From Osmia lignaria lignaria (Eukaryota; Arthropoda; Insecta; Hymenoptera; Megachilidae), in contig NW_027478159.1 of assembly GCF_051020975.1 (NCBI RefSeq), positions 18,058,501-18,122,500 on the forward strand: DNA of 64,000 nt, in the 5' to 3' direction. The position numbers were made by a program, and so were the translations under genes. This document shows, in pieces, positions 38,536 to 52,047 of this stretch. The notes beneath the pieces are model-generated. The model worked only from the letters and a program-made list of their open reading frames with translations. It was not told the DNA's origin and made no database searches. The stretch's first letter is position 1; the number at the start of each line of letters is the position of its first letter.

Positions 38536-39823
38536 TCAGACGCGTAGTTCTCGAGATATATCAAGATATTTAAAAGTTCCGAAGCCGCACCAACATAATA
38601 GAGATACAGAAACACCGTGGCCCCTTTCTTTGAGATAACTCAGCACTATGGCGAGCTGCAAATGCCACTTCCAGCTTAGCTGTGCAGAGGAAGAACAACA
38701 AGAAGAAGAAATATCTCGAAATATGTCCGTCAGGCCAGTTCCTTTGAGCTGAATCTGCAAATATCTCGGAAACGAAGCGAGCTATGGCAAAATGTTAAGA
38801 GACGTTTTTTGTAGAGAATTATGTTTCCTACAATTTATGTTCTATGATATTTTTTGATCAGAAGCGTAGTTTTCGAGATATATCGAGATATTTAAAAGTT
38901 CCGAAGCCGCACCAACATGATAGAGATACAGAAACACCGTGGCCCCTTTCTTTGAGATAACTCTGCACTAGTGCGAGCCGCAAATGCCACTTCCAGCTTA
39001 GCTGTGCAGAAGAAGAACAACAAGAAGAAGAAATATCTCGAAATATGTCCGTCAGGCCCCTTCCCTTGAGATAAATCTGCAAATATCTCGGAAACGAAGC
39101 GAGCTATGGCAAAATGTTAAGAGACCTTTTTTGTAGAGAATTAAGTTTCCTACTTTTTATGTTCTATGATATTTTTTAATCAGATGCGTAGTTCTCGAGA
39201 TATATCAAGATATTTAAAAGTTCCGAAGCCGCACCAACATAATAGAGATACAGAAACACCGTGGCCCCTTTCTTTGAGATAACTCTGCACTATTGCGAGC
39301 TGCAAATGCCACTTCGAGCTTAGCTGTGCAGAAGAAGAACAACAAGAAGAAGAAATATCTCGAAATATGTCCGTCAGACCCCTTCCCTTGAGATGAATCT
39401 GCAAATATCTCGGAAACGAAGCGAGCTATGGCAAAATGTTAAGAGACCTTTTTTGTAGAGAATAATGTTTCCTACAATTTACGTTGTATGATATTTTTTG
39501 ATCAGAAGCGTAGTTTTCGAGATATATCGAGATATTTAAAAGTTCCGAAGACGCACCAACATAATAGAGATACAGAAACACCGTGGCCCCTTTCTTTGAG
39601 ATAACTGTGCGCTAGTGCGAGCCGCAAATGCCACTTCCAGCTTAGCTGTGCAGAAGAAGAACAACAAGAAGAAGAAATATCTCGAAATATGTCCGTCAGG
39701 CCCCTTCCCTTGAGATATATCTGCAAATATCTCGGAAACGAAGTGAGCTATGGCAAAATGTTAAGAGACCGTTTTTGTAGAGAATTAAGTTTCCTACTTT
39801 TTATGTTCTATGACATTTTTTGA

Positions 39824-40142
39824 TCAGACGCGTAGTTCTCGAGATATATCAAGATATTTAAAAGTTCCGAAGCCGCACCAACATAATAGAGATACAGAAA
39901 CACCGTGGCCCCTTTCTTTGAGATAACTCTGCACTATTGCGAGCTGCAAATGCCACTTCCAGCTTAGCTGTGCAGAAGAACAACAAGAAGAAGGAATATC
40001 TCGAAATATGTCCGTCAGGCCAGTTCCTTTGAGCTGAATCTGCAAATATCTCGGAAACGAAGCGAGCTATGGCAAAATGTTAAGAGACGTTTTTTGTAGA
40101 GAATTATGTTTCCTACAATTTATGTTCTATGATATTTTTTGA
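39824..40142. repeat. 319-bp unit with 3-bp deletion in the purine tract
   Basis: The tract reads GCAGAAGAACAACAAG, one GAA triplet short, near 39974. The unit also has AAGGAATATCTCG and the CAGTTCC right half. It is preceded by a CTATGACATTTTTTG tail, as are three other 319-bp units, so they share an ancestor. Confidence 0.88.
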
Positions 40143-41752
40143 TCAGAAGCGTAGTTTTCGAGATATATCGAGATATTTAAAAGTTCCGAAGACGCACCAA
40201 CATAATAGAGATACAGAAACACCGTGGCCCCTTTCTTTGAGATAACTGTGCACTAGTGCGAGCCGCAAATGCCACTTCCAGCTTAGCTGTGCAGAAGAAG
40301 AACAACAAGAAGAAGAAATATCTCGAAATATGCCCGTCAGGCCCCTTCCCTTGAAATATATCTGCAAATATCTCGGAAACGAAGCGAGCTATGGCAAAAT
40401 GTTAAGAGACCGTTTTTGTAGAGAATTAAGTTTCCTACTTTTTATGTTCTATGATATTTTTTGATCAGACGCGTAGTTCTCGAGATATATCAAGATATTT
40501 AAAAGTTCCGAAGCCGCACCAACATAATAGAGATACAGAAACACCGTGGCCCCTTTCGTTGAGATAACTCTGCACTAGTGCGAGCCGCAAATGCCACTTC
40601 CAGCTTAGCTGTGCAGAAGAAGAACAACAAGAAGAAGAAATATCTCGAAATATGTCCGTCAGGCCCCTTCCCTTGAGATAAATCTGCAAATATCTCGGAA
40701 ACGAAGAGAGCTCTGGCAAAATCTTAAGAGACCTTTTTTGTAGAGAATTAAGTTTCCTACTTTTCATGTTCTATGATATTTTTTGATCAGATGCGTAGTT
40801 CTCGAGATATATCAAGATATTTAAAAGTTCCGAAGCCGCACCAACATAATAGAGATACAGAAACACCGTGGCCCCTTTCTTTGAGATAACTCTGAACTAT
40901 TCCGAGCTGCAAATGCCACTTCCAGCTTAGCTGTGCAGAAGAAGAACAACAAGAAGAAGAAATATCTCGAAATATGTCCGCCAGGCCCCTTCCCTTGAGA
41001 TAAATCTGCAAATATCTCGGAAACGAAGAGAGCTATGGCAAAATGTAAAGAGACCTGTTTTGTAGAGAATTAAGTTTCCTACTTTTCATGTTCTATGATA
41101 TTTTTTGATCAGATGCGTAGTTCTCGAGATATATCAAGATATTTAAAAGTTCCGAAGCCGCACCAACATAATAGAGATACAGAAACACCGTGGCCCCTTT
41201 CGTTGAGATAACTCTGCACTAGTGCGAGGGGCAAATGCCACTTCCAGCTTAGCTGTACAGAAGAAGAACAACAAGAAGAAGAAATATCTCGAAATATGTC
41301 CGACAGGCCCCTTCCCTTGAGATAAATCTGCAAATATCTCGGAAACGAAGCGAGCTATGGCGAAATGTTAAGAGACCTTTTTTGTAGAGAATTAAGTTTC
41401 CTACTTTTTATCTTCTATGATATTTTTTGATCAGATGCGTAGTTCTCGAAATATATCAAGATATTTAAAAGTTCCGAAGCCGCACCAACATAATAGAGAT
41501 ACAGAAACACGGTGGCCCCTCTCTTTGAGATAACTCTGCACTATTGCGAGCTGCAAATGCCACTTCCAGCTTAGCTGTGCAGAAGAAGAACAACAAGAAG
41601 AAGAAATATCTCGAAATATGTCCGTCACGCCCCTTCCCTTGAGATATATCTGCAAATATCTCGGAAACGAAGCGAGCTATGGCAAAATGTTTAGAGACCT
41701 TTCTTGTAGAGAATTAAGTTTCCTACTTTTTATGTAGTATGATATTTTTTGA

Positions 41753-42396
41753 TCAGATGCGTAGTTCTCGAGATATATCAAGATATTTAAAAGTTCCGAA
41801 ACTGCACCAACATAATAGAGGTACAGAAACACCGTGGCCTCTTTCTTTGAGATAACTCTGCACTATTGCGAGCTGCAAATGCCACTTCGAGCTTAGCTGT
41901 GCAGAAGAAGAACAACAAGAAGAAGAAATATCTCGAAATATGTCCGTCAGGCCCCTTCCCTTGAGATAAATATGCAAATATCTCGGAAACGAAGCGAGCT
42001 ATGGCAAAATGTTAAGAGACCGTTGTTGTAGAGAATTAAGTTTCCTACTTTTTATGTTCTATGATATTTTTTGATCAGACGCGTAGTTCTCGAGATATAT
42101 CAAGATATTTAAAAGTTCCGATGCCGCACCAACATAATAGAGATACAGAAACACCGTGGCCCCTTTCTTTGAGATAACTCTGCACTATTGCGAGCTGCAA
42201 ATGCTACTTCCAGCTTAGCTGTGCAGAAGAAGAACAACAAGAAGAAGAAATATCTCGAAATATGTCCGTCAGGCCCCTTCCCTTGAGATAAATCTGCAAA
42301 TATCTCGGAAACGAAGAGAGCTATGGCAAAATGTTAAGAGACCTTTTTTGTAGAGAATTATGTTTCCTACAATTTATGTTCTATGATATTTTTTGA
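41753..42396. repeat. Two-unit segment shared with 55590-56233 and 58165-58808
   Basis: The first unit has GAGGTACAG, GGCCTCTTTC, CACTTCGAGC and AAATATGC. The second follows the rare tail GACCGTTGTTG and has GATCAGACGCG with GATGCCGCACC. The ordered set recurs twice in region 5. The tail before it has the region 1 variant TTTAGAGACCTTTCTTG. In the second unit a change at 42205 (ATGCTACTTCC) stops the minus-strand frame. Confidence 0.82.
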
Positions 42397-42718
42397 TCAG
42401 AAGCGTAGTTTTCGAGATATATCGAGATATTTAAAAGTTCCGAAGCCGCACCAACATAATAGAGATACAGAAACACCGTGGCCCCTTTCTTTGAGATAAC
42501 TCTGCACTAGTGCGAGCCGCAAATGCCACTTCCAGCTTAGCTGTGCAGAAGAAGAACAACAAGAAGAAGAAATATCTCGAAATATGTCCGTCAGGCCCCT
42601 TCCCTTGAGATATATCTGCAAATATCTCGGAAACGAAGTGAGCTATGGCAAAATGTTAAGAGACCGTTTTTGTAGAGAATTAAGTTTCCTACTTTTTATG
42701 TTCTATGACATTTTTTGA

Positions 42719-44647
42719 TCAGACGCGTAGTTCCCGAGATATATCAAGATATTTAAAAGTTCCGAAGCCGCACCAACATAATAGAGATACAGAAACACCG
42801 TGGCCCCTTTCTTTGAGATAACTCTGCACTATTGCGAGCTGCAAATGCCACTTCCAGCTTAGCTGTGCAGAAGAACAACAAGAAGAAGAAATATCTCGAA
42901 ATATGTCCGTCAGGCCAGTTCCTTTGAGCTGAATCTGCAAATATCTCGGAAACGAAGCGAGCTATGGCAAAATGTTAAGAGACGTTTTTTGTAGAGAATT
43001 ATGTTTCCTACAATTTATGTTCTATGATATTTTTTGATCAGAAGCGTAGTTTTCGAGATATATCGAGATATTTAAAAGTTCCGAAGACGCACCAACATAA
43101 TAGAGATACCGAAACACCGTGGCCCCTTTCTTTGAGATAACTGTGCACTAGTGCGAGCCGCAAATGCCACTTCCAGCTTAGCTGTGCAGAAGAAGAACAA
43201 CAAGAAGAAGAAATATCTCGAAATATGCCCGTCAGGCCCCTTCCCTTGAAATATATCTGCAAATATCTCGGAAACGAAGCGAGCTATGGCAAAATGTTAA
43301 GAGACCGTTTTTGTAGAGAATTAAGTTTCCTACTTTTTATGTTCTATGATATTTTTTGATCAGACGCGTAGTTCTCGAGATATATCAAGATACTTAAAAG
43401 TTCCGAAGCCGCACCAACATAATAGAGATACAGAAACACCGTGGCCCCTTTCGTTGAGATAACTCTGCACTAGTGCGAGCCGCAAATGCCACTTCCAGCT
43501 TAGCTGTGCAGAAGAAGAACAACAAGAAGAAGAAATATCTCGAAATATGTCCGTCAGGCCCCTTCCCTTGAGATAAATCTGCAAATATCTCGGAAACGAA
43601 GAGAGCTATGGCAAAATGTTAAGAGACCTGTTTTGTAGAGAATTAAGTTTCCTACTTTTCATGTTCTATGATATTTTTTGATCAGATGCGTAGTTCTCGA
43701 GATATATCAAGATATTTAAAAGTTCCGAAGCCGCACCAACATAATAGAGATACAGAAACACCGTGGCCCCTTTCTTTGAGATAACTCTGCACTATGGCGA
43801 GCGGCAAATGCCACTTCCAGCTTAGCTGTGCAGAGGAAGAACAACAAGAAGAAGAAATATCTCGAAATATGTCCGTCAGGCCAGTTCCTTTGAGCTGAAT
43901 CTGCAAATATCTCGGAAACGAAGCGAGCTATGGCAAAATGTTAAGAGACGTTTTTTGTAGAGAATTATGTTTCCTACTTTTTATGTTCTATGATATTTTT
44001 TGATCAGAAGCGTAGTTTTCGAGATATATCGAGATATTTAAAAGTTCCGAAGCCGCACCAACATAATAGGGATACAGAAACACCGTGGCCCCTTTCTTTG
44101 AGATAACTCTGCACTAGTGCGAGCCGCAAATGCCACTTCCAGCTTAGCTGTGCAGAAGAAGAACAACAAGAAGAAGAAATATCTCGAAATATGTCCGTCA
44201 GGCCCCTTCCCTTGAGATAAATCTGCAAATATCTCGGAAACGAAGCGAGCTATGGCAAAATGTTAAGAGACCTTTTTTGTAGAGAATTATGTTTCCTACA
44301 ATTTATGTTCTATGATATTTTTTGATCAGAAGCGTAGTTTTCGAGATATATCGAGATATTTAAAAGTTCCGAAGCCGCACCAACATAATAGAGATACAGA
44401 AACACCGTGGCCCCTTTCTTTGAGATAACTCTGCACTAGTGCGAGCCGCAAATGCCACTTCCAGCTTAGCTGTGCAGAAGAAGAACAACAAGAAGAAGAA
44501 ATATCTCGAAATATGTCCGTCAGGCCCCTTCCCTTGAGATATATCTGCAAATATCTCGGAAACGAAGTGAGCTATGGCAAAATGTTAAGAGACCGTTTTT
44601 GTAGAGAATTAAGTTTCCTACTTTTTATGTTCTATGACATTTTTTGA
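42719..44647. repeat. 6-unit higher-order repeat anchored by a 319-bp unit
   Basis: It is 1,929 bp long: one 319-bp unit plus five of 322 bp. In order these are the 319-bp CAGTTCC unit, a GACGCACC unit with CTGTGCACTAG and TTGAAATATATC, a CCTTTCGTTGAG unit, a CAGAGGAAG unit with CAGTTCC, a GGGATAC unit and a plain class B unit whose end has GCGAAGTGAGC or its equivalent. The next 319-bp unit follows at 44648. Confidence 0.85.
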
Positions 44648-47600
44648 TCAGACGCGTAGTTCTCGAGATATATCAAGATATTTAAAAGTTCCGAAGCCGC
44701 ACCAACATAATAGAGATACAGAAACACCGTGGCCCCTTTCTTTGAGATAACTCTGCACTATTGCGAGCTGCAAATGCCACTTCCAGCTTAGCTGTGCAGA
44801 AGAACAACAAGAAGAAGAAATATCTCGAAATATGTCCGTCAGGCCAGTTCCTTTGAGCTGAATCTGCAAATATCTCGGAAACAAAGCGAGCTATGGCAAA
44901 ATGTTAAGAGACGTTTTTTGTAGAGAATTATGTTTCCTACAATTTATGTTCTATGATATTTTTTGATCAGAAGCGTAGTTTTCGAGATATATCGAGATAT
45001 TTAAAAGTTCCGAAGACGCACCAACATAATAGAGATACAGAAACACCGTGGCCCCTTTCTTTGAGATAACTGTGCACTAGTGCGAGCCGCAAATGCCACT
45101 TCCAGCTTAGCTGTGCAGAAGAAGAACAACAAGAAGAAGAAATATCTCGAAATATGCCCGTCAGGCCCCTTCCCTTGAAATATATCTGCAAATATCTCGG
45201 AAACGAAGCGAGCTATGGCAAAATGTTAAGAGACCGTTTTTGTAGAGAATTAAGTTTCCTACTTTTTATGTTCTATGATATTTTTTGATCAGACGCGTAG
45301 TTCTCGAGATATATCAAGATATTTAAAAGTTCCGAAGCCGCACCAACATAATAGAGATACAGAAACACCGTGGCCCCTTTCGTTGAGATAACTCTGCACT
45401 AGTGCGAGCCGCAAATGCCACTTCCAGCTTAGCTGTGCAGAAGAAGAACAACAAGAAGAAGAAATATCTCGAAATATGTCCGTCAGGCCCCTTCCCTTGA
45501 GATAAATCTGCAAATATCTCGGAAACGAAGAGAGCTATGGCAAAATGTTAAGAGACCTGTTTTGTAGAGAATTAAGTTTCCTACTTTTCATGTTCTATGA
45601 TATTTTTTGATCAGATGCGTAGTTCTCGAGATATATCAAGATATTTAAAAGTTCCGAAGCCGCACCAACATAATAGAGATACAGAAACACCGTGGCCCCT
45701 TTCTTTGAGATAACTCTGCACTATGGCGAGCTGCAAATGCCACTTCCAGCTTAGCTGTGCAGAGGAAGAACAACAAGAAGAAGAAATATCTCGAAATATG
45801 TCCGTCAGGCCAGTTCCTTTGAGCTGAATCTGCAAATATCTCGGAAACGAAGCGAGCTATGGCAAAATGTTAAGAGACGTTTTTTGTAGAGAATTATGTC
45901 TCCTACAATTTATGTTCTATGATATTTTTTGATCAGAAGCGTAGTTTTCGAGATATATCGAGATATTTAAAAGTTCCGAAGCCGCACCAACATGATAGAG
46001 ATACAGAAACACCGTGGCCCCTTTCTTTGAGATAACTCTGCACTATTGCGAGCTGCAAATGCCACTTCCAGCTTAGCTGTGCAGAAGAAGAACAACAAGA
46101 AGAAGAAATATCTCGAAATATGTCCGCCAGGCCCCTTCCCTTGAGATAAATCTGCAAATATCTCGGAAACGAAGAGAGCTATGGCAAAATGTTAAGAGAC
46201 CTGTTTTGTAGAGAATTAAGTTTCCTACTTTTCATGTTCTATGATATTTTTTGATCAGATGCGTAGTTCTCGAGATATATCAAGATATTTAAAAGTTCCG
46301 AAGCCGCACCAACATAATAGAGATACAGAAACACCGTGGCCCCTTTCTTTGAGATAACTCTGCACTGTTGCGAGCTGTAAATGCCACTTCCAGCTTAGCT
46401 GTGCAGAAGAAGAACAACAAGAAGAAGAAATATCTCGAAATATGTCCGTCAGGCCCCTTCCCTTGAGATATATCTGCAAATATCTCGGAAACGAAGCGAG
46501 CTATGGCAAAATGTTAAGAGACCTTTTTTGTAGAGAATTATGCTTCCTACAATTTATGTTCTATGATATTTTTTGATCAGAAGCGTAGTTTTCGAGATAT
46601 ATCGAGATATTTAAAAGTTCCGAAGCCGCACCAACATAATAGAGATACAGAAACACCGTGGCCCCTTTCGTTGAGATAACTCTGCACTAGTGCGAGGGGC
46701 AAATGCCACTTCCAGTTTAGCTGTGCAGAAGAAGAACAACAAGAAGAAGAAATATCTCGAAATATGTCCGTCAGGCCAGTTCCTTTGAGCTGAATCTGCA
46801 AATATCTCGGAAACGAAGCGAGCTATGGCAAAATGTTAAGAAACGTTTTTTGTAGAGAATTATGTTTCCTACAATTTATGTTCTATGATATTTTTTGATC
46901 AGAAGCGTAGTTTTCGAGATATACCGAGATATTTAAAAGTTCCGAAGCCGCACCAACATAATAGGGATACAGAAACACCGTGGCCCCTTTCTTTGAGATA
47001 ACTCTGCACTAGTGCGAGCCGCAAATGCCACTTCCAGCTTAGCTGTGCAGAAGAAGAACAACAAGAAGAAGAAATATCTCGAAATATGTCCGTCAGGCCC
47101 CTTCCCTTGAGATAAATCTGCAAATATCTCGGAAACGAAGCGAGCTATGGCAAAATGTTAAGAGACCTTTTTTGTAGAGAATTATGTTTTCTACAATTTA
47201 TGGTCTATGATATTTTTTGATCAGAAGCGTAGTTTTCGAGATATATCGAGATATTTAAAAGTTCCGAAGCCGCACCAACATAATAGAGATACAGAAACAC
47301 CGTGGCCTCTTTCTTTGAGATAACTCTGCACTATTGCGAGCTGCAAATGCCACTTCGAGCTTAGCTGTGCAGAAGAAGAACAACAAGAAGAAGAAATATC
47401 TCGAAATATGTCCGTCAGGCCCCTTCCCTTGAGATAAATCTGCAAATATCTCGGAAACGAAGCGAGCTATGGCAAAATGTTAAGAGACCTTTTTTGTAGA
47501 GAATTAAGTTTCCTACTTTTTATGTTCTATGATATTTTTTGATCAGATGCGTAGTTCTCGAGATATATCAAGATATTTAAAAGTTCCGAAGCCGCACCAA

Positions 47601-48508
47601 CATAATAGAGATACAGAAACACCGTGGCCCCTTTCTTTGAGATAACTCTGCACTATGGCGAGCTGCAAATGCCACTTCCAGCTTAGCTGTGCAGAGGAAG
47701 AACAACAAGAAGAAGAAATATCTCGAAATATGTCCGTCAGGCCAGTTCCTTTGAGCTGAATCTGCAAATATCTCGGAAACGAAGCGAGCTATGGCAAAAT
47801 GTTAAGAGACGTTTTTTGTAGAGAATTATGTTTCCTACTTTTTATGTTCTATGATATTTTTTGATCAGAAGCGTAGTTTTCGAGATATATCGAGATATTT
47901 AAAAGTTCCGAAGCCGCACCAACATAATAGGGATACAGAAACACCGTGGCCCCTTTCTTTGAGATAACTCTGCACTAGTGCGAGCCGCAAATGCCACTTC
48001 CAGCTTAGCTGTGCAGAAGAAGAACAACAAGAAGAAGAAATATCTCGAAATATGTCCGTCAGGCCCCTTCCCTTGAGATAAATCTGCAAATATCTCGGAA
48101 ACGAAGCGAGCTATGGCAAAATGTTAAGAGACCTTTTTTGTAGAGAATTATGTTTCCTACAATTTATGTTCTATGATATTTTTTGATCAGAAGCGTAGTT
48201 TTCGAGATATATCGAGATATTTAAAAGTTCCGAAGCCGCACCAACATAATAGAGATACAGAAACACCGTGGCCCCTTTCTTTGAGATAACTCTGCACTAG
48301 TGCGAGCCGCAAATGCCACTTCCAGCTTAGCTGTGCAGAAGAAGAACAACAAGAAGAAGAAATATCTCGAAATATGTCCGTCAGGCCCCTTCCCATGAGA
48401 TATATCTGCAAATATCTCGGAAACGAAGTGAGCTATGGCAAAATGTTAAGAGACCGTTTTTGTAGAGAATTAAGTTTCCTACTTTTTATGTTCTATGACA
48501 TTTTTTGA
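44648..48508. repeat. 12-unit version of the same repeat, with six units inserted
   Basis: It is 3,861 bp long and begins with the same four unit types as 42719-44647. Six further units (45933-47864) then follow, including CAACATGATAG, CACTGTTGCG, GATATACCGAG and CACTTCGAGC types and a second CAGAGGAAG unit at 47543. The GGGATAC and plain B units (47865, 48187) then close the set as in the 6-unit form. A 6-unit gain or loss relates the two forms. Confidence 0.83.
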
Positions 48509-51500
48509 TCAGACGCGTAGTTCTCGAGATATATCAAGATATTTAAAAGTTCCGAAGCCGCACCAACATAATAGAGATACAGAAACACCGTGGCCCCTTT
48601 CTTTGAGATAACTCTGCACTATTGCGAGCTGCAAATGCCACTTCCAGCTTAGCTGTGCAGAAGAACAACAAGAAGAAGAAATATCTCGAAATATGTCCGT
48701 CAGGCCAGTTCCTTTCAGCTGAATCTGCAAATATCTCGGAAACGAAGCGAGCTATGGCAAAATGTTAAGAGACGTTTTTTGTAGAGAATTATGTTTCCTA
48801 CAATTTATGTTCTATGATATTTTTTGATCAGAAGCGTAGTTTTCGAGATATATCGAGATATTTAAAAGTTCCGAAGACGCACCAACATAATAGAGATACA
48901 GAAACACCGTGGCCCCTTTCTTTGAGATAACTGTGCACTAGTGCGAGCCGCAAATGCCACTTCCAGCTTAGCTGTGCAGAAGAAGAACAACAAGAAGAAG
49001 AAATATCTCGAAATATGCCCGTCAGGCCCCTTCCCTTGAAATATATCTGCAAATATCTCGGAAACGAAGCGAGCTATGGCAAAATGTTAAGAGACCGTTT
49101 TTGTAGAGAATTAAGTTTCCTACTTTTTATGTTCTATGATATTTTTTGATCAGACGCGTAGTTCTCGAGATATATCAAGATATTTAAAAGTTCCGAAGCC
49201 GCACCAACATAATAGAGATACAGAAACACCGTGGCCCCTTTCGTTGAGATAACTCTGCACTAGTGCGAGCCGCAAATGCCACTTCCAGCTTAGCTGTGCA
49301 GAAGAAGAACAACAAGAAGAAGAAATATCTCGAAATATGTCCGTCAGGCCCCTTCCCTTGAGATAAATCTGCAAATATCTCGGAAACGAAGAGAGCTATG
49401 GCAAAATGTTAAGAGACCTGTTTTGTAGAGAATTAAGTTTCCTACTTTTCATGTTCTATGATATTTTTTGATCAGATGCGTAGTTCTCGAGATATATCAA
49501 GATATTTAAAAGTTCCGAAGCCGCACCAACATAATAGAGATACAGAAACACCGTGGCCCCTTTCTTTGAGATAACTCTGCACTATGGCGAGCTGCAAATG
49601 CCACTTCCAGCTTAGCTGTGCAGAGGAAGAACAACAAGAAGAAGAAATATCTCGAAATATGTCCGTCAGGCCAGTTCCTTTGAGCTGAATCTGCAAATAT
49701 CTCGGAAACGAAGCGAGCTATGGCAAAATGTTAAGAGACGTTTTTTGTAGAGAATTATGTCTCCTACAATTTATGTTCTATGATATTTTTTGATCAGAAG
49801 CGTAGTTTTCGAGATATATCGAGATATTTAAAAGTTCCGAAGCCGCACCAACATAATAGGGATACAGAAACACCGTGGCCCCTTTCTTTGAGATAACTCT
49901 GCACTAGTGCGAGCCGCAAATGCCACTTCCAGCTTAGCTGTGCAGAAGAAGAACAACAAGAAGAAGAAATATCTCGAAATATGTCCGTCAGGCCCCTTCC
50001 CTTGAGATAAATCTGCAAATATCTCGGAAACGAAGCGAGCTATGGCAAAATGTTAAGAGACCTTTTTTGTAGAGAATTATGTTTTCTACAATTTATGTTC
50101 TATGATATTTTTTGATCAGAAGCGTAGTTTTCGAGATATATCGAGATATTTAAAAGTTCCGAAGCCGCACCAACATGATAGAGATACAGAAACACCGTGG
50201 CCCCTTTCTTTGAGATAACTCTGCACTATTGCGAGCTGCAAATGCCACTTCCAGCTTAGCTGTGCAGAAGAAGAACAACAAGAAGAAGAAATATCTCGAA
50301 ATATGTCCGCCAGGCCCCTTCCCTTGAGATAAATCTGCAAATATCTCGGAAACGAAGAGAGCTATGGCAAAATGTTAAGAGACCTGTTTTGTAGAGAATT
50401 AAGTTTCCTACTTTTCATGTTCTATGATATTTTTTGATCAGATGCGTAGTTCTCGAGATATATCAAGATATTTAAAAGTTCCGAAGCCGCACCAACATAA
50501 TAGAGATACAGAAACACCGTGGCCCCTTTCTTTGAGATAACTCTGCACTGTTGCGAGCTGTAAATGCCACTTCCAGCTTACCTGTGCAGAAGAAGAACAA
50601 CAAGAAGAAGAAATATCTCGAAATATGTCCGTCAGGCCCCTTCCCTTGAGATATATCTGCAAATATCTCGGAAACGAAGCGAGCTATGGCAAAATGTTAA
50701 GAGACCTTTTTTGTAGAGAATTATGCTTCCTACAATTTATGTTCTATGATATTTTTTGATCAGAAGCGTAGTTTTCGAGATATATCGAGATATTTAAAAG
50801 TTCCGAAGCCGCACCAACATAATAGGGATACAGAAACACCGTGGCCCCTTTCTTTGAGATAACTCTGCACTAGTGCGAGCCGCAAATGCCACTTCCAGCT
50901 TAGCTGTGCAGAAGAAGAACAACAAGAAGAAGAAATATCTCGAAATATGTCCGTCAGGCCCCTTCCCTTGAGATAAATCTGCAAATATCTCGGAAACGAA
51001 GCGAGCTATGGCAAAATGTTAAGAGACCTTTTTTGTAGAGAATTATGTTTTCTACAATTTATGTTCTATGATATTTTTTGATCAGAAGCGTAGTTTTCGA
51101 GATATATCGAGATATTTAAAAGTTCCGAAGCCGCACCAACATGATAGAGATACAGAAACACCGTGGCCCCTTTCTTTGAGATAACTCTGCACTGTTGCGA
51201 GCTGTAAATGCCACTTCCAGCTTAGCTGTGCAGAAGAAGAACAACAAGAAGAAGAAATATCTCGAAATATGTCCGTCAGGCCAGTTCCTTTGAGCTGAAT
51301 CTGCAAATATCTCGGAAACGAAGCGAGCTATGGCAAAATGTTAAGAAACGTTTTTTGTAGAGAATTATGTTTCCTACAATTTATGTTCTATGATATTTTT
51401 TGATCAGAAGCGTAGTTTTCGAGATATACCGAGATATTTAAAAGTTCCGAAGCCGCACCAACATAATAGGGATACAGAAACACCGTGGCCCCTTTCTTTG

Positions 51501-51725
51501 AGATAACTCTGCACTAGTGCGAGCCGCAAATGCCACTTCCAGCTTAGCTGTGCAGAAGAAGAACAACAAGAAGAAGAAATATCTCGAAATATGTCCGTCA
51601 GACCCCTTCCCCTGAGATGAATCTGCAAATATCTCGGAAACGAAGCGAGCTATGGCAAAATGTTAAGAGACCTTTTTTGTAGAGAATAATGTTTCCTACA
51701 ATTTCCGTTCTATGATATTTTTTGA
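48509..51725. repeat. Third, rearranged copy of the 319-bp-anchored repeat
   Basis: It starts with the 319-bp unit and the next three types as at 42719 and 44648. The GGGATAC unit then comes before the CAACATGATAG (50116) and CACTGTTGCG (50438) units, a different order from 44648-48508. Later units are hybrids: 51082 joins a CATGATAG head and CTGTTGCGAGCTGTAA middle to a CAGTTCC right half. 51404 has GATATACCGAG and ends in a CAGACCCC/GATGAATC form. Confidence 0.78.
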
Positions 51726-52047
51726 TCAGAAGCGTAGTTCTCGAGATATATCAAGATATTTAAAAGTTCCGAAGCCGCACCAACATAATAGAGATACAGA
51801 AACACCGTGGCCCCTTTCTTTGAGATAACTCTGCACTATTGCGAGCTGCAAATGCCACTTCCAGCTTAGCTGTGCAGAAGAAGAACAACAAGAAGAAGAA
51901 ATATCTCGAAATATGTCCGTCAGGCCCCTTCCCTTGAGATAAATCTGCAAATATCTCGGAAACGAAGAGAGCTATGGCAAAATGTTAAGAGACCTTTTTT
52001 GTAGAGAATTATGTTTCCTACAATTTATGTTCTATGATATTTTTTGA

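Larger units (their letters stand above)
29198..51725. repeat. Array region 4: 70 units marked by the CAGTTCC right-half variant
   Basis: The variant GGCCAGTTCCTTTGAGCTG replaces the usual GGCCCCTTCCCTTGAGATA in 16 units of this region. It also occurs in the last unit of region 3 (28846) and the last complete unit of the window (63636). Other region markers are GACGCACCAAC, CACTATGGCGAGC with CAGAGGAAG, GCGAGGGGCAA, TTGAAATATATC, CACTGTTGCGAGCTGTAA and CTCTGAACTATTG. Several different higher-order periods (8, 7, 6 and 12 units) overlap. The first unit (29198) has a base change at 29333 that stops the minus-strand frame. Confidence 0.82.
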
